This document shows positions 17,484-26,641 of a DNA stretch of 64,000 nt, piece by piece (position 1 is the first letter of the stretch; each line of letters starts with the position of its first letter). The stretch lies in contig CAZKRY010000015.1 of assembly GCA_964555355.1 (NCBI GenBank), positions 62,001 to 126,000 on the forward strand, read 5' to 3'. The notes beneath the pieces are model-generated. The model was not told the origin of the DNA, made no database searches, and saw only the letters and a program-made list of their open reading frames with translations. The translations under genes and the position numbers were made by a program. The DNA comes from CAIKBL01 sp964555355. GTDB lineage: Bacteria > Pseudomonadota > Gammaproteobacteria > Ga0077536.

Positions 17484-18569
17484 TTAAGAGGAGCCCAGCG
17501 CACCGTCATACACCACGCGCTCCGCACCGGATTGCGCGATGATTTCCCCGACCACCTGGGCTTGCTCGCCGGATTCCGTCAAGACCTCCAGGCACAGGTT
17601 CGTTTGCTCGCGCGGCACCACCACCAACATGCCGAGCCCGCAATTGAAGGTTCTCAACATCTCCGGTGCCGTCACCGGCCCGCGCTGCATCAGCCAAGCG
17701 AAAACCGGCGGGAGCGTCCATGCCGCGAGATTGATCCGAGCCGCCACGCTTGCCGGCAGCACGCGGGGTAGATTGTCCGTGATACCACCACCGGTGATAT
17801 GCGCAAGACCACGCACCTCGCACCGGGTGAAGAGCTTGAGGAGCGCGCGAACATAAATACGTGTCGGTGCCATTAACGCATCTGTGAGTGCGCGGCGATC
17901 GGCGCACGCGCCAACGAGATCGGTTAGCGGCAGCTTCAGGTCTTCCGGATGCCTGGAGACAATCTTACGCACCAGTGAGTAACCATTTGAATGCACGCCG
18001 CTAGATGCCAGGCCGATGATGATATCGCCCACTTCGATGCGGCTGCCGTCGATCAAGCGCTCGCTTTCAACCGCACCCACGGTAAAACCTGCCAAGTCGT
18101 AATGTCCGGGCGCGTACATGTCCGGCATCTCAGCGGTCTCGCCGCCCAACAGCGCGCAATTTGCGTCTAAACAACCTTGGGCGATGCCGTTGATGACGGT
18201 GGCGGCAACGCCTACGTCCAACGCACCGGTCGCAAAGTAGTCGAGGAAAAACAGCGGCTCGGCGCCTTGCACCAGGACGTCGTTAACGCACATCGCGACC
18301 AAATCGATGCCAATCGTCGAGTGTTGGTCTAAATCAATTGCAAGTTTTAGTTTGGTGCCAACGCCATCCGTCGACGACACCAAAATAGGATCGCGGTATT
18401 GGGTCGCCGCTAATTTGAACAATCCGCCAAATCCGCCCAGGCCGCCAATGACTCCCGCGCGTCGCGTAGCTTTCGCGGCGGGTTTGATGCGTTCGACAAG
18501 TTCGGCGCCCGCATCGATATCGACGCCGGCATCTCGGTAGCTGATAGGGGACTTGGGAGGCTGCGACAT
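17484..18569 (-). CDS. purM: Phosphoribosylformylglycinamidine cyclo-ligase PurM
   Basis: 361 residues; the AIR synthetase step of purine synthesis, closing the imidazole ring with ATP. Family blocks: SYRDAGVDIDAG at the start, the glycine-rich GVIGGLGGFGGLFKL, STDGVGTKLKLA, the DIVLVQGAEPLFFLDYFA-like segment, GGETAEMPDMY and GLASSGVHSNGYSLVRK. Length is normal. It is divergent from the DUF2066 gene, as in many gammaproteobacteria where purM, DUF2066, an AI-2E-family permease and hda are grouped. Confidence 0.96.
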   Translation of the reverse strand: MSQPPKSPISYRDAGVDIDAGAELVERIKPAAKATRRAGVIGGLGGFGGLFKLAATQYRDPILVSSTDGVGTKLKLAIDLDQHSTIGIDLVAMCVNDVLVQGAEPLFFLDYFATGALDVGVAATVINGIAQGCLDANCALLGGETAEMPDMYAPGHYDLAGFTVGAVESERLIDGSRIEVGDIIIGLASSGVHSNGYSLVRKIVSRHPEDLKLPLTDLVGACADRRALTDALMAPTRIYVRALLKLFTRCEVRGLAHITGGGITDNLPRVLPASVAARINLAAWTLPPVFAWLMQRGPVTAPEMLRTFNCGLGMLVVVPREQTNLCLEVLTESGEQAQVVGEIIAQSGAERVVYDGALGSS

Positions 18570-18665
18570 GCGCGCATGGTATAAGCGACGATTCTGCCCG
18601 TAAACCGCGCGACGCTAAGCCGTGTCACCTTGACTTCGCGCATAGGCATCCCCTAGCGTGCCGGC

Positions 18666-19706
18666 ATGTCTCGTCTTTTATGTTTAGTCGTCTGGTTGTC
18701 CGCGCTTGGGATAATGCCGCCGCTCCAAGCAGTACCGGTTGCTAATCTAAATTCCGCATCGGTTCCGGTTCTCGATAATTCGGATGCTGAATTTCAGCGC
18801 GCGTTGCCGGAAGCGTTCCGCGCGGTGTTGCGAAAAATCAGCGGCAGCAGCCAGGCCATCCGCGGGGCTGCGGGGATGAAAATGGTGGGACTTGCCAAAC
18901 AGTACAACACCTTGTTTGGTTATGAGCGCGGCCCTGAGGGCGGTTTGTTGCTGCGGGGTGACTTTGATTTGGAAGGCGTGAGCGGTGCGCTCCGCGCGCG
19001 CGGCCTACCGGTACTTGGGCGCGAACGGCCGCAGGTATTGGCCTGGCTCGCCGTCAACGATGGAACGTCGCCGGCACTGCAGGCGAGCGTCACCACACAG
19101 GAAATCTTCGACGCGTTATCTGTGCATTTCGCGGCGCGCGGAATGCCGCTCGTAAAACCTCGTGCTGACTCAACCGTGCTCGCCCTGTTGCAAGACAGTC
19201 AGCCATCCTCGGCGGTGATGGACGCAATCGCGCTGGCGAGCGCGCCCTATGACGCGCCGGCACTGGTGTTTGTGGTACTTTCGTTGCAGCCGGATCAAAG
19301 TTGGCGCGCGGAATGGCATACTCAGGTCATGCAAGACGACGAGCCGGTGCGGGAATCGGGCGAATTCAGCAACGCGCTTCCAATCCCGTTGCTCATCGAT
19401 GCCCTCGACCAAGCGCTGGATGGTGTCACCAAATATTTCACCGCCCTGCCAAGCGGAGCCGTCGACGCGCTCGCCATTGTTGTGCAAGGGGTGGAAACCG
19501 CCGATGACTACGGACGCACCCTCGGCTACTTGCAGGAATTGGATGGCGTCCAACGTGTCGCGGTCTCGCAGGTAGAGGGTTCGACAGTGACCTTTGAACT
19601 TACGGCACGCGGCGGTCTCGCCAAGTTCACGCAGAACATTAGTTTCGGCCAAACGCTGCAAGTGGACGCTGCCTCCGCCACCACCTTCCGTCTCCGTGGC
19701 CGTTAA
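18666..19706 (+). CDS. DUF2066 domain-containing exported protein
   Basis: 346 residues beginning with a signal peptide (MSRLLCLVVWLSALGIMPPLQA, cleavage near residue 22). The remainder (about 30-340) is the conserved DUF2066 region, including ALPEAFRAVLRKISG. Its function is unknown. It lies 5 bases before the AI-2E-family gene, which in turn overlaps hda, so the three form one transcript. Confidence 0.85.
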   Translation: MSRLLCLVVWLSALGIMPPLQAVPVANLNSASVPVLDNSDAEFQRALPEAFRAVLRKISGSSQAIRGAAGMKMVGLAKQYNTLFGYERGPEGGLLLRGDFDLEGVSGALRARGLPVLGRERPQVLAWLAVNDGTSPALQASVTTQEIFDALSVHFAARGMPLVKPRADSTVLALLQDSQPSSAVMDAIALASAPYDAPALVFVVLSLQPDQSWRAEWHTQVMQDDEPVRESGEFSNALPIPLLIDALDQALDGVTKYFTALPSGAVDALAIVVQGVETADDYGRTLGYLQELDGVQRVAVSQVEGSTVTFELTARGGLAKFTQNISFGQTLQVDAASATTFRLRGR

Positions 19707-19711
19707 ACGCA

Positions 19712-20794
19712 ATGTCTTCTTCAATGCCGATCAATGACTCGCAAAAGTGGTTCATCTTTGCGCTCGTGTTGGCGAGCGGCTGGCTGCTGTATCTACTTGC
19801 GCCGGCCTTGACGCCATTTTTGGTAAGTGCCTTGCTCGCGTATTTGGGCGATCCCTTGGTCGATCGCTGCGAGCGGATCGGGACGTCGCGAGTGTGGGGT
19901 GTGGTGGTGGTATTCGCGGTGATGTTCCTACTCGGGATCGGCACGTTGCTTGTTTTAATCCCAGCGCTTGAACGTCAAATCTCGGTCGTTATTTCAAAGA
20001 CTCCACAGGCCATCGACTGGTTGCAGAACTGGCTGTTGCCGCGCTTATCCGCAAAATTTGGTATCGCGCTGACAATCGATACCGAATTGCTGAAAAAAAC
20101 GCTGGTCGGGCATTGGCAAGAAGTTGGGACGATGCTGCAGACGGTGGTGCTGCAACTCGGGCGCTCAAGTCAAATGCTGCTCGGCTGGCTGAGTTTTGTC
20201 CTGCTCGTCCCGGTGGTCACTTTTTATCTGCTCCGCGATTGGGACGTGCTGGTGAGAAACGTGGCGGATCTCTTGCCCCGTCGAGTGGCGCCGCGGATCA
20301 GTCAAATCGCACGAGAAATCGATGCCGTGCTGGCCGAGTTTCTGCGCGGCCAACTCGCGGTCATGGCCGCGCTCGCCACGGTCTATGTGAGTGGTTTATG
20401 GGTGGTCGGACTCGACCTCGCATTCGCGATCGGCATCGCCGCCGGCCTCGTCAGCTTCGTGCCCTACCTTGGGGTCATCGTCGGCGTCTTGCTCGCAGGC
20501 GTCGCTGCGTTGTTACAGTTTGGCGATGCCTTGCATTTGTTGGGGGTGGTGGCCGTGTTCGGTGTCGGGCAGGTCCTCGAAGGCATGGTGCTATCGCCGC
20601 TGCTGGTCGGTGACCGCATCGGTTTGCATCCGGTGGCGGTCATTTTCGCGGTCATGGCAGGTGGGCAGCTTTTTGGATTTTTCGGCGTGTTATTGGCGTT
20701 GCCGGTCGCCGCCGCGATTGTTGTGTTGCTGCGCCACTCGCACGACGAATATTTGCGCAGCGCGTTGTATGACACGACGCCGCCCTCGGAATGA
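19712..20794 (+). CDS. AI-2E family transporter (PerM/YdiK-type permease)
   Basis: 360 residues with about eight membrane helices. A pair near the N-terminus (19-47 and 64-92) is followed by a helical soluble stretch (about 100-150) and a C-terminal set including GLVSFVPYLGVIVGVLLAG and the family block VLEGMVLSPLLVGDRIGLHPV. Members are secondary exporters with varied or unknown substrates, so the AI-2 name is a family label only. The stop overlaps the hda start (ATGA). Confidence 0.88.
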   Translation: MSSSMPINDSQKWFIFALVLASGWLLYLLAPALTPFLVSALLAYLGDPLVDRCERIGTSRVWGVVVVFAVMFLLGIGTLLVLIPALERQISVVISKTPQAIDWLQNWLLPRLSAKFGIALTIDTELLKKTLVGHWQEVGTMLQTVVLQLGRSSQMLLGWLSFVLLVPVVTFYLLRDWDVLVRNVADLLPRRVAPRISQIAREIDAVLAEFLRGQLAVMAALATVYVSGLWVVGLDLAFAIGIAAGLVSFVPYLGVIVGVLLAGVAALLQFGDALHLLGVVAVFGVGQVLEGMVLSPLLVGDRIGLHPVAVIFAVMAGGQLFGFFGVLLALPVAAAIVVLLRHSHDEYLRSALYDTTPPSE

Positions 20795-21495
20795 AGCCGG
20801 CGGCCCAACAACTTACCCTCAGTCTCTATACGCCACTGTCCGCCGCGTTCGGCGAGTTTGTAGGTGCCACCAATCGCGCCGCGCTCGTTTCCGTTGAAAC
20901 CTGGGCCGGCGTCGGCGGACCATGGTGTGTGGGGCTATGGGGTAGCCCGGGCACCGGCAAGACGCATTTATTGCAGGCCGCCATCCGGCAGGCGCATGAC
21001 GCCGGTCGCGCCGCGATGTACGTGCCGTTACGCGAAGTTATGCCACACGGTCCGCGGGTGCTCGACGATCTCGAACACATCAGAGCGCTTGCGCTCGATG
21101 ATTTGGAAACGATCGCCGGAAATATCATCTGGGAGACCGCGGTGTTCGCGCTCTATAACCGCGTCCAGGCGCACGACTCCCGGCTATTGTTCGCCACTAA
21201 TCTGCCACTTGCCGCGTTACCGTTGACACTGCCAGACTTGAAATCACGCTTGAACGCGGCGTTGCTGTTTCAACTCCATGGGTTGACCGACGATGAAAAA
21301 TTGCAGGTGCTGCAATACGCGGCGCGCGCGCGCGGTATGGAATTGAGTGAGCCGGTGGCGTCCTTCTTATTGCGACGATTGCCGCGCGAACTACCCCAAC
21401 TGCTTCAGGCGATTGAGACGCTCGATGGCGCGTCACTGCAAGCAAGCCGCGCGTTGACGATTCCGTTTGTGCGTGAGGTGCTTGATCTGCAATAA
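20791..21495 (+). CDS. hda: DnaA regulatory inactivator Hda
   Basis: 234 residues, AAA+ protein related to DnaA domains I-III without the DNA-binding domain. It opens with the clamp-binding type segment QQLTLSLY (Hda uses a QL[SP]L-like motif to bind the sliding clamp). It has Walker A GSPGTGKTH and Walker B-like LALDDLETIAGN, then the arginine-bearing sensor block FATNLPLAALPLTLPDLKSR. It promotes hydrolysis of DnaA-ATP after initiation. Translation is coupled to the permease gene by an ATGA overlap. Confidence 0.93.
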   Translation: MKPAAQQLTLSLYTPLSAAFGEFVGATNRAALVSVETWAGVGGPWCVGLWGSPGTGKTHLLQAAIRQAHDAGRAAMYVPLREVMPHGPRVLDDLEHIRALALDDLETIAGNIIWETAVFALYNRVQAHDSRLLFATNLPLAALPLTLPDLKSRLNAALLFQLHGLTDDEKLQVLQYAARARGMELSEPVASFLLRRLPRELPQLLQAIETLDGASLQASRALTIPFVREVLDLQ

Positions 21496-21512
21496 ACCGG
21501 CGCATGTAAGAT

Positions 21513-21590
21513 GTTGGGGTTCGCGACGCTTACCCGAACCTACGGGTCGAGTGTGTAATGTAGGTTGGGGTGAGCGCCGCGAACCCCAAC
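21513..21590. repeat. REP-like inverted pair (two 31-base units)
   Basis: Unit 1 (21513-21543) and the reverse complement of unit 2 (21560-21590) match at 28 of 31 positions, separated by 16 bases, so the pair can form a long cruciform or hairpin. Each unit is itself partly palindromic (TTGGGGT...ACCCCAA) and carries GTAG at its inner end, as REP units do. A third, shorter relative lies at 50944-50968. The site is the gap between the convergent genes hda and arsC, where it may act as a bidirectional terminator. Confidence 0.8.
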
Positions 21591-21597
21591 GAAACCG

Positions 21598-21942
21598 CTA
21601 ATCAAACAGCGTCAACACATTTTCCGGCGGCCGACCGACCACCACGCGTGTTCCATGCACGACGATTGGCCGCTCCAGCAGTACCGGGTGTTCTGCAATG
21701 GCTTGCAATAACCGCTCTTCAGTCGCGCCTTTGAGATTTAGCTCTGTAAAGACGGGTTCCGTACTGCGCACCATCGATTGAATGTTTCCGCCGAGCGCCA
21801 CCAGAAGTGAGCGCAACGTAGCGAGCGTCGGCGTTTCCTTTAAGTATTCGATCACTTCCAAATCAAGGTTACGCTCAGCGAGCAAGGCGAGGGTCGCGCG
21901 CGATTTCGAGCAGCGGGGATTGTGGTAAATAATGGTCTTCAT
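21598..21942 (-). CDS. arsC: ArsC-family arsenate reductase (glutaredoxin type)
   Basis: 114 residues from MKTIIYHNPRCSKSR; an ATG 12 bases upstream is poorly placed. Thioredoxin-like fold with the single catalytic Cys in NPRCSKSR, then ILEYLKET-like and TELNLKGATEERLLQAIAEH, and the C-terminal substrate block ERPIVVHGTRVVVGRPPENVL. Glutaredoxin-linked ArsC reduces arsenate; close relatives (YfgD, YffB) have less certain roles. No ars operon is nearby, so the physiological role is open. Confidence 0.88.
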   Translation of the reverse strand: MKTIIYHNPRCSKSRATLALLAERNLDLEVIEYLKETPTLATLRSLLVALGGNIQSMVRSTEPVFTELNLKGATEERLLQAIAEHPVLLERPIVVHGTRVVVGRPPENVLTLFD

Positions 21943-21973
21943 GAGCTGAAACATTCTCGACAGGAGACAGACG

Positions 21974-22258
21974 ATGCCGGATCCGCGACTCGTCGCGCAA
22001 TCATTTCGCGTTGAAGGCCGCGTGCAGGGCGTATCTTACCGCGCGGCTGCGCAACGCAAAGCCTCTGAACTAGGGTTAGTTGGGTGGGTGCGCAACACCG
22101 CGGATGGCGCCGTGGAGGGGATAGCCTGCGGTGATCCTGATCTGCTCACGGATTTTATGGATTGGTTATGGCGGGGACCGCGTCTTGCTAAAGTCATCGC
22201 GGTAAGTTGCGCGGAAGTCGCGCCGGTCGAGGATTCGTCGTTCGCGATTAAGCCCTAG
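21974..22258 (+). CDS. acyP: Acylphosphatase
   Basis: 94 residues, the whole acylphosphatase fold. The phosphate-binding loop VEGRVQGVSYRAAA holds the catalytic Arg, and VRNTADGAVEG holds the catalytic Asn. The enzyme hydrolyses carboxyl-phosphate bonds such as acetyl phosphate; the cell role is unclear. Ribosome site AGGAG at 21961-21965. It is divergent from arsC and convergent with proS. Confidence 0.93.
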   Translation: MPDPRLVAQSFRVEGRVQGVSYRAAAQRKASELGLVGWVRNTADGAVEGIACGDPDLLTDFMDWLWRGPRLAKVIAVSCAEVAPVEDSSFAIKP

Positions 22259-22277
22259 CGGAATCGCGAAAATGCGT

Positions 22278-22343
22278 GAAGACCCTCACCCCTGCCCGCC
22301 CGCGGCGCGGGAGAAGTCGGCGCGCAGCGCCGGGTGCAGGGTC
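22278..22343. repeat. Interspersed palindromic repeat, copy A
   Basis: A G+C-rich element between the convergent genes acyP and proS. It holds a perfect hairpin (22318-22323 with 22327-22332, loop GCA) and short terminal inverted ends GACCCT/AGGGTC. A 25-base segment (22311-22335) is identical, in reverse orientation, to 27681-27705, and the end AGACCCTCACC recurs there too. It is probably a member of a genome-wide family. Confidence 0.75.
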
Positions 22344-22352
22344 GCGTTGTGA

Positions 22353-24065
22353 CTAAGTTCGCGGCAGCTTGCGAACGATCATCGCAACCGCGTCTTCAAT
22401 CGCCACATCTTCCGAATCTTCGTCGGTGCGTGCCTTGTATTCGAGCGTCCCATTGTCAAGGCCGCGTTCGCTCACCACAAAGCGAAACGGGATGCCGATG
22501 AGTTCGAGATCGGCAAACATCACACCCGGTCGTTCGTTTTTGTCGTACAGCAAACAATCGATGCCGGCCGCGCAGAGTTGTTCGTAGAGCGCTTCAGCAG
22601 CCTCACGCAAACGCGGCGATTTGTGCATGTGAATCGGTGCGATCGCGACTTGAAACGGTGCGATGCCTGTCGGCCAAATAATGCCTTTGTCGTCGTGATT
22701 TTGTTCGATCGCGGCGGCGACGATGCGCGATACGCCAATGCCGTAACAGCCCATGACCATCGTGACGGTAGCGCCTTTTTCGTCGAGCACGGTCGCGTTC
22801 ATCGTTTCGCTGTACTTCGTCCCCAACTGGAAAATATGCCCGACTTCGATCCCGCGTTTGATTTCGAGCGTCCCGTTACCATCCGGGCTCGGATCGCCCG
22901 GCACGACATTGCGAATATCGACTACCGCCGGCAAGGCGAGGTCTCGTTCCCAATTCACTCCGCGGAGGTGAAAACCATCCTCATTCGCACCGCAGACGAA
23001 ATTCGCAACCGCCGCTGCGCTGTGATCGACATACACCGGAATTTGCAACCCTATTGGCCCAAGCGAGCCAGGATTACAGCGGAGTTCACGTGCGATCTGT
23101 TCCGCTTTGGCAAAGCGCAACGGGTTATGGACTCCTGCAAGCTGCTGCGCTTTGACGGCGTTCAACTCGTGATCGCCGCGCAATACCAACGCCACTAGCC
23201 GGCCATCAACACCCTCGACCACCAGCGTTTTTAAAACTTGCGCGGGCGCGACTTTCAAAAACTGACTGACTTCATCAATCGAGTGCTGCTGGGGTGTACT
23301 GACTTTGGCGAGCGCTTCGGTGGGCGCCGCGCGGGGCGCACTCGGTGCCGGCGCCGGGACTAACTCGACGTTCGCCGCAAAGTCGCCGGTGGTTGAGAAA
23401 GCGATCAAATCTTCGCCGGAGTCGGCCAATACGTGGAATTCGTGCGAACCGGAGCCACCGATATTGCCGGTATCGGCCAACACCGCGCGATAAGACAGCC
23501 CAATGCGGTCGAAAATTCGGCTGTAGGTTTGGTACATCTGGTCGTAGGTTTCGAGCAGTGACGCACGATCCACGTGAAAGGAATAGGCGTCTTTCATCAA
23601 AAATTCACGTGCGCGCATGATGCCGAAACGCGGTCGGACTTCATCGCGAAACTTGGTCTGAATCTGATAGAAATTCGCCGGCAACTGTTTATAGCTTTTG
23701 ATTTCCCGGCGAATGAGATCAGTGATGATTTCTTCGTGCGTGGGTCCTAAGCAGAAAGAGCGCTCGTGCCGGTCGTGTAGGCGCAGCAGTTCCGGTCCGT
23801 ATTTGTCCCAGCGGCCGGACTCCTGCCAAAGTTCGGCGGGTAAGACACCGGACATCAACACTTCTTGAGCGCCCGCGCGGTCCATTTCCTCACGCACAAT
23901 CGCCTCGACCTTGCGTAACACCCGCAGACCCAACGGCAGCCAGGTATAGATGCCGGAAGCCAGCTGTCGGATGAGCCCGGCGCGTAGCATCAATTGGTGG
24001 CTAATGACCTCGGCATCCGCCGGGGATTCGCGCAAGGTGGGGATGAGCAGGTTCGAAATACGCAT
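22353..24065 (-). CDS. proS: Prolyl-tRNA synthetase ProS
   Basis: 570 residues from MRISNLLIPTLRE, the usual start of bacterial-type ProRS; the frame is open 13 codons further. Class II synthetase: motif 2 region PRFGIMRAREFLMKDAYSFH, an editing INS (YbaK-like) domain inserted at about 230-400 (VLKTLVVEGVDGRLVALVLRG), motif 3 around GCYGIGVSRIVAAAIEQ, then the anticodon-binding domain (IAPFQVAIAPI to the C-terminus). The full-length editing form is normal for Gram-negatives. It is transcribed away from ilvB. Confidence 0.96.
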   Translation of the reverse strand: MRISNLLIPTLRESPADAEVISHQLMLRAGLIRQLASGIYTWLPLGLRVLRKVEAIVREEMDRAGAQEVLMSGVLPAELWQESGRWDKYGPELLRLHDRHERSFCLGPTHEEIITDLIRREIKSYKQLPANFYQIQTKFRDEVRPRFGIMRAREFLMKDAYSFHVDRASLLETYDQMYQTYSRIFDRIGLSYRAVLADTGNIGGSGSHEFHVLADSGEDLIAFSTTGDFAANVELVPAPAPSAPRAAPTEALAKVSTPQQHSIDEVSQFLKVAPAQVLKTLVVEGVDGRLVALVLRGDHELNAVKAQQLAGVHNPLRFAKAEQIARELRCNPGSLGPIGLQIPVYVDHSAAAVANFVCGANEDGFHLRGVNWERDLALPAVVDIRNVVPGDPSPDGNGTLEIKRGIEVGHIFQLGTKYSETMNATVLDEKGATVTMVMGCYGIGVSRIVAAAIEQNHDDKGIIWPTGIAPFQVAIAPIHMHKSPRLREAAEALYEQLCAAGIDCLLYDKNERPGVMFADLELIGIPFRFVVSERGLDNGTLEYKARTDEDSEDVAIEDAVAMIVRKLPRT

Positions 24066-24379
24066 GGCGGTGGAGAGTCGATTTTCAAGACAAGGGGACC
24101 GCATTCTCGGGACTCATTCTCAAGCCCGCAACGGTTACGACGAAAAAATGCGGCCAATCCCGCGCTATTGCGCGGCTTTCGTCTTGACCCGGCCGTCGAA
24201 TCCTTTTACCGTTCCGGCCCCTGCTAAGCCTGGGTAACGCGTTTCACCGCACCCTCGCCACGCAGCGCAACGCCGAACCGTGGCTCACAAGGCAACGGGG
24301 ACGGCCCGCTTCCCCACTCGAATCACCGCGAGGGCGGATAAAGGCCGCGGCACTTACTAAAACAGAGTGAGGACTTGCC
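24066..24379. other. Intergenic region between divergent proS and ilvB
   Basis: About 314 bases that must hold promoters for proS and the ilv operon. A 6-bp hairpin (24160-24165 with 24170-24175) is followed by a weak T-rich stretch. I looked for a leader peptide rich in Ile, Val or Leu with competing hairpins and found none. A good ribosome site (GTGAGGA) precedes the ilvB ATG. Confidence 0.5.
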
Positions 24380-26107
24380 ATGACAGACCTGCTACGCGGC
24401 GCCGAGATCTTCGTGCGCTCATTAATCGATGAAGGTGTCGAGTTTGTGTTCGGCTACCCCGGCGGGGCCGTGCTGCATATCTACGACGAGCTATACAAAC
24501 AAGACCAACTGAAACACATCTTGGTCCGCCATGAGCAGGGCGCGACGCATGCCGCCGACGGCTATGCGCGGGCAACCGGCAAGCCGGGCGTGGTGTTGGT
24601 GACCTCTGGCCCGGGCGCAACCAATGCGGTCACCGGGATCGCGACGGCCTACATGGATTCGATTCCATTGGTGGTATTCACCGGCCAGGTGGCGACGCAT
24701 CTCATCGGCAACGATGCCTTTCAGGAAGTCGATTGCATCGGCATCACGCGCCCGTGCGTGAAACACAATTTCCTGGTGGAACGGGTGGAAGATCTCGCCA
24801 CCACGATCAAAAAAGCATTTTTTGTCGCGACGTCCGGCCGTCCCGGTCCGGTCGTGGTCGATATCCCGAAAGACGTAACCGCCAACGTCACCGAATATCA
24901 TTACCCGAAATCGGTCGAAATCCGTTCCTACAAACCGAACACCAAGGGGCATCCGGGGCAAATCAAGAAAGCCGCGCAACTTATCCTAAGTGCGCAAAAA
25001 CCCATGATTTACACCGGTGGCGGGGTCGTGCTCGACAACGCGGCCGCGGAATTAACCGAATTTGGTCGTCGCCTCGGTTATCCGGTGACCAACACGTTGA
25101 TGGGATTGGGCGGCTATCCGGCCACCGATCCACAGTTTGTCGGCATGTTGGGTATGCACGGGACTTACGAGGCCAACATGGCGATGCATCATTGCGATGT
25201 GCTCATCGCGATCGGCGCGCGGTTCGACGATCGAGTGACCGGCGATCTCGCCAAGTTCTGTCCATACGCCAAGATCGTGCATATCGATATCGACCCCTCA
25301 TCGATCTCGAAGAACGTGCGGGTGGATGTGCCGATCGTCGGCGGTGTCTCCCATGTGCTCGGCGAACTCAACAAGCTACTTGCCGAGTCCGGTTGCGCGC
25401 CCGTCAACCGCGATATGGATCCATGGTGGCAACAGATCCGGGATTGGCAAAAGCTCGATTGTCTGCGGTTTGACCGCGCGAGCCCATTGATCAAACCGCA
25501 GGCGGTGGTGGAGGCGTTGTACCGCGAGACGCGCGGCGAGGCGTATATCACCTCTGACGTTGGCCAGCATCAAATGTGGGCCGCGCAATTCTATAAGTTC
25601 GATAAACCACGGCGTTGGATCAACTCCGGCGGCCTCGGCACCATGGGGTTCGGCTTGCCGGCCGCGATGGGTGTGCAACTCGCGTTTCCGGAAGCACAGG
25701 TTGCCTGCATCACCGGCGAAGCCAGCTTTGTTATGTGCGTGCAAGAGCTGTCTACCTGCCTGCAGTATGACCTGCCCATCAAGGTGGTGAGTTTGAATAA
25801 TCGCTACATGGGCATGGTGCGGCAGTGGCAGGAGTTCTTCTACGACCGTCGTTATTCGCACTCGTACATGGACGCGCTGCCGGATTTCGTGAAATTGGCG
25901 GAAGCCTTTGGCCATGTCGGCATGCGGATCGAAAAGCCCGGCGACGTCGAAGGTGCTTTGCACGAGGCCTTCAAGCTCAAGAATCGCCTGGTACTGATGG
26001 ATTTCATCACGGATCAAAGTGAAAACGTCTACCCGATGATCGCGGCCGGCAAAGGCCAACATGAAATGCACCTAGCACCGTCCAGCTCCGATCGGGAGCT
26101 CGCGTAA
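24380..26107 (+). CDS. ilvB: Acetolactate synthase large subunit
   Basis: 575 residues, thiamine-diphosphate enzyme; condenses pyruvate with pyruvate or 2-oxobutyrate, the first common step to Val, Leu and Ile. Seen in order: pyrimidine-binding domain with the catalytic Glu in VRHEQGATHAADGYARA, the central FAD-binding domain, and the ThDP-binding segment ITGEASFVMCVQELSTCLQY followed by LNNRYMGMVRQWQEFFY. The usual GDG at the metal site reads GEA here; proteobacterial synthases vary at this place (GEG also occurs). Leads the operon ilvB-ilvH-ilvC-pssA-leuA. Confidence 0.95.
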   Translation: MTDLLRGAEIFVRSLIDEGVEFVFGYPGGAVLHIYDELYKQDQLKHILVRHEQGATHAADGYARATGKPGVVLVTSGPGATNAVTGIATAYMDSIPLVVFTGQVATHLIGNDAFQEVDCIGITRPCVKHNFLVERVEDLATTIKKAFFVATSGRPGPVVVDIPKDVTANVTEYHYPKSVEIRSYKPNTKGHPGQIKKAAQLILSAQKPMIYTGGGVVLDNAAAELTEFGRRLGYPVTNTLMGLGGYPATDPQFVGMLGMHGTYEANMAMHHCDVLIAIGARFDDRVTGDLAKFCPYAKIVHIDIDPSSISKNVRVDVPIVGGVSHVLGELNKLLAESGCAPVNRDMDPWWQQIRDWQKLDCLRFDRASPLIKPQAVVEALYRETRGEAYITSDVGQHQMWAAQFYKFDKPRRWINSGGLGTMGFGLPAAMGVQLAFPEAQVACITGEASFVMCVQELSTCLQYDLPIKVVSLNNRYMGMVRQWQEFFYDRRYSHSYMDALPDFVKLAEAFGHVGMRIEKPGDVEGALHEAFKLKNRLVLMDFITDQSENVYPMIAAGKGQHEMHLAPSSSDRELA

Positions 26108-26601
26108 TGCGGCATACGATTTCTATTTTGTTGGAAAACGCGGCGGGCGCGCTGTCGCGCGTGGCGGGTTTGTTTTCGGCGCGCGCGTATAACATCGAGT
26201 CGTTGTCGGTGGCGCCCACTGAAGATCCCACGGTCTCGCGCCTCACCTTGGTGACCAGCGGTTCCGCCGAAGTCATCGAGCAAATCACCAAGCAGTTGAA
26301 CAAACTCGTCGATGTTATTCGCCTGATCGATTTGAACGAAGGTAGCGCCATCGAGCGTGAGTTCATGCTCATCAAGGTGCGCGCGATCGGCGGTGAACAA
26401 CGCGATGAATTGGCGCGCCTTGCCGACATTTACGGCGGACGAATCGTCGATGTCACCGAGTCGAGCTATATCATCGAGTTGTCCGGCGATAACACCAAGC
26501 TCGACGCTTTTGTTGATCTCATTGGCGCCAAACGCATCATGGAAGTGGTGCGTTCGGGCGTCCTCGGCATTTTACGCGGCACCAAGGCGCTACGCGCCTA
26601 A
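26107..26601 (+). CDS. ilvH: Acetolactate synthase small (regulatory) subunit
   Basis: 164 residues, normal IlvH length. The N-terminal ACT domain is RHTISILLENAAGALSRVAG with SARAYNIESLSVAPTED, the valine-binding part; the C-terminal domain runs from REFMLIKVRA to GVLGILRGTKAL. It activates the large subunit and gives feedback inhibition by valine. Its start shares a base with the ilvB stop (TAATG), so the subunits are translationally coupled. Confidence 0.96.
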   Translation: MRHTISILLENAAGALSRVAGLFSARAYNIESLSVAPTEDPTVSRLTLVTSGSAEVIEQITKQLNKLVDVIRLIDLNEGSAIEREFMLIKVRAIGGEQRDELARLADIYGGRIVDVTESSYIIELSGDNTKLDAFVDLIGAKRIMEVVRSGVLGILRGTKALRA

Positions 26602-26641
26602 CCTCATTATTTAAGAACGCATTACATTCGGGAGAAAGCCC

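Noticed and set aside
22578..23198. 206-codon plus-strand frame opposite proS
   Set aside because: Lies within well-conserved ProRS coding sequence and shows no domain or ribosome site.
24160..24175. Attenuator hairpin upstream of ilvB
   Set aside because: The stem is only 6 bp, no alternative structure or branched-chain-rich leader peptide is evident, and the T stretch is weak.
25376..26071. 231-codon minus-strand frame opposite ilvB
   Set aside because: Antisense to a full-length acetolactate synthase; no independent support.
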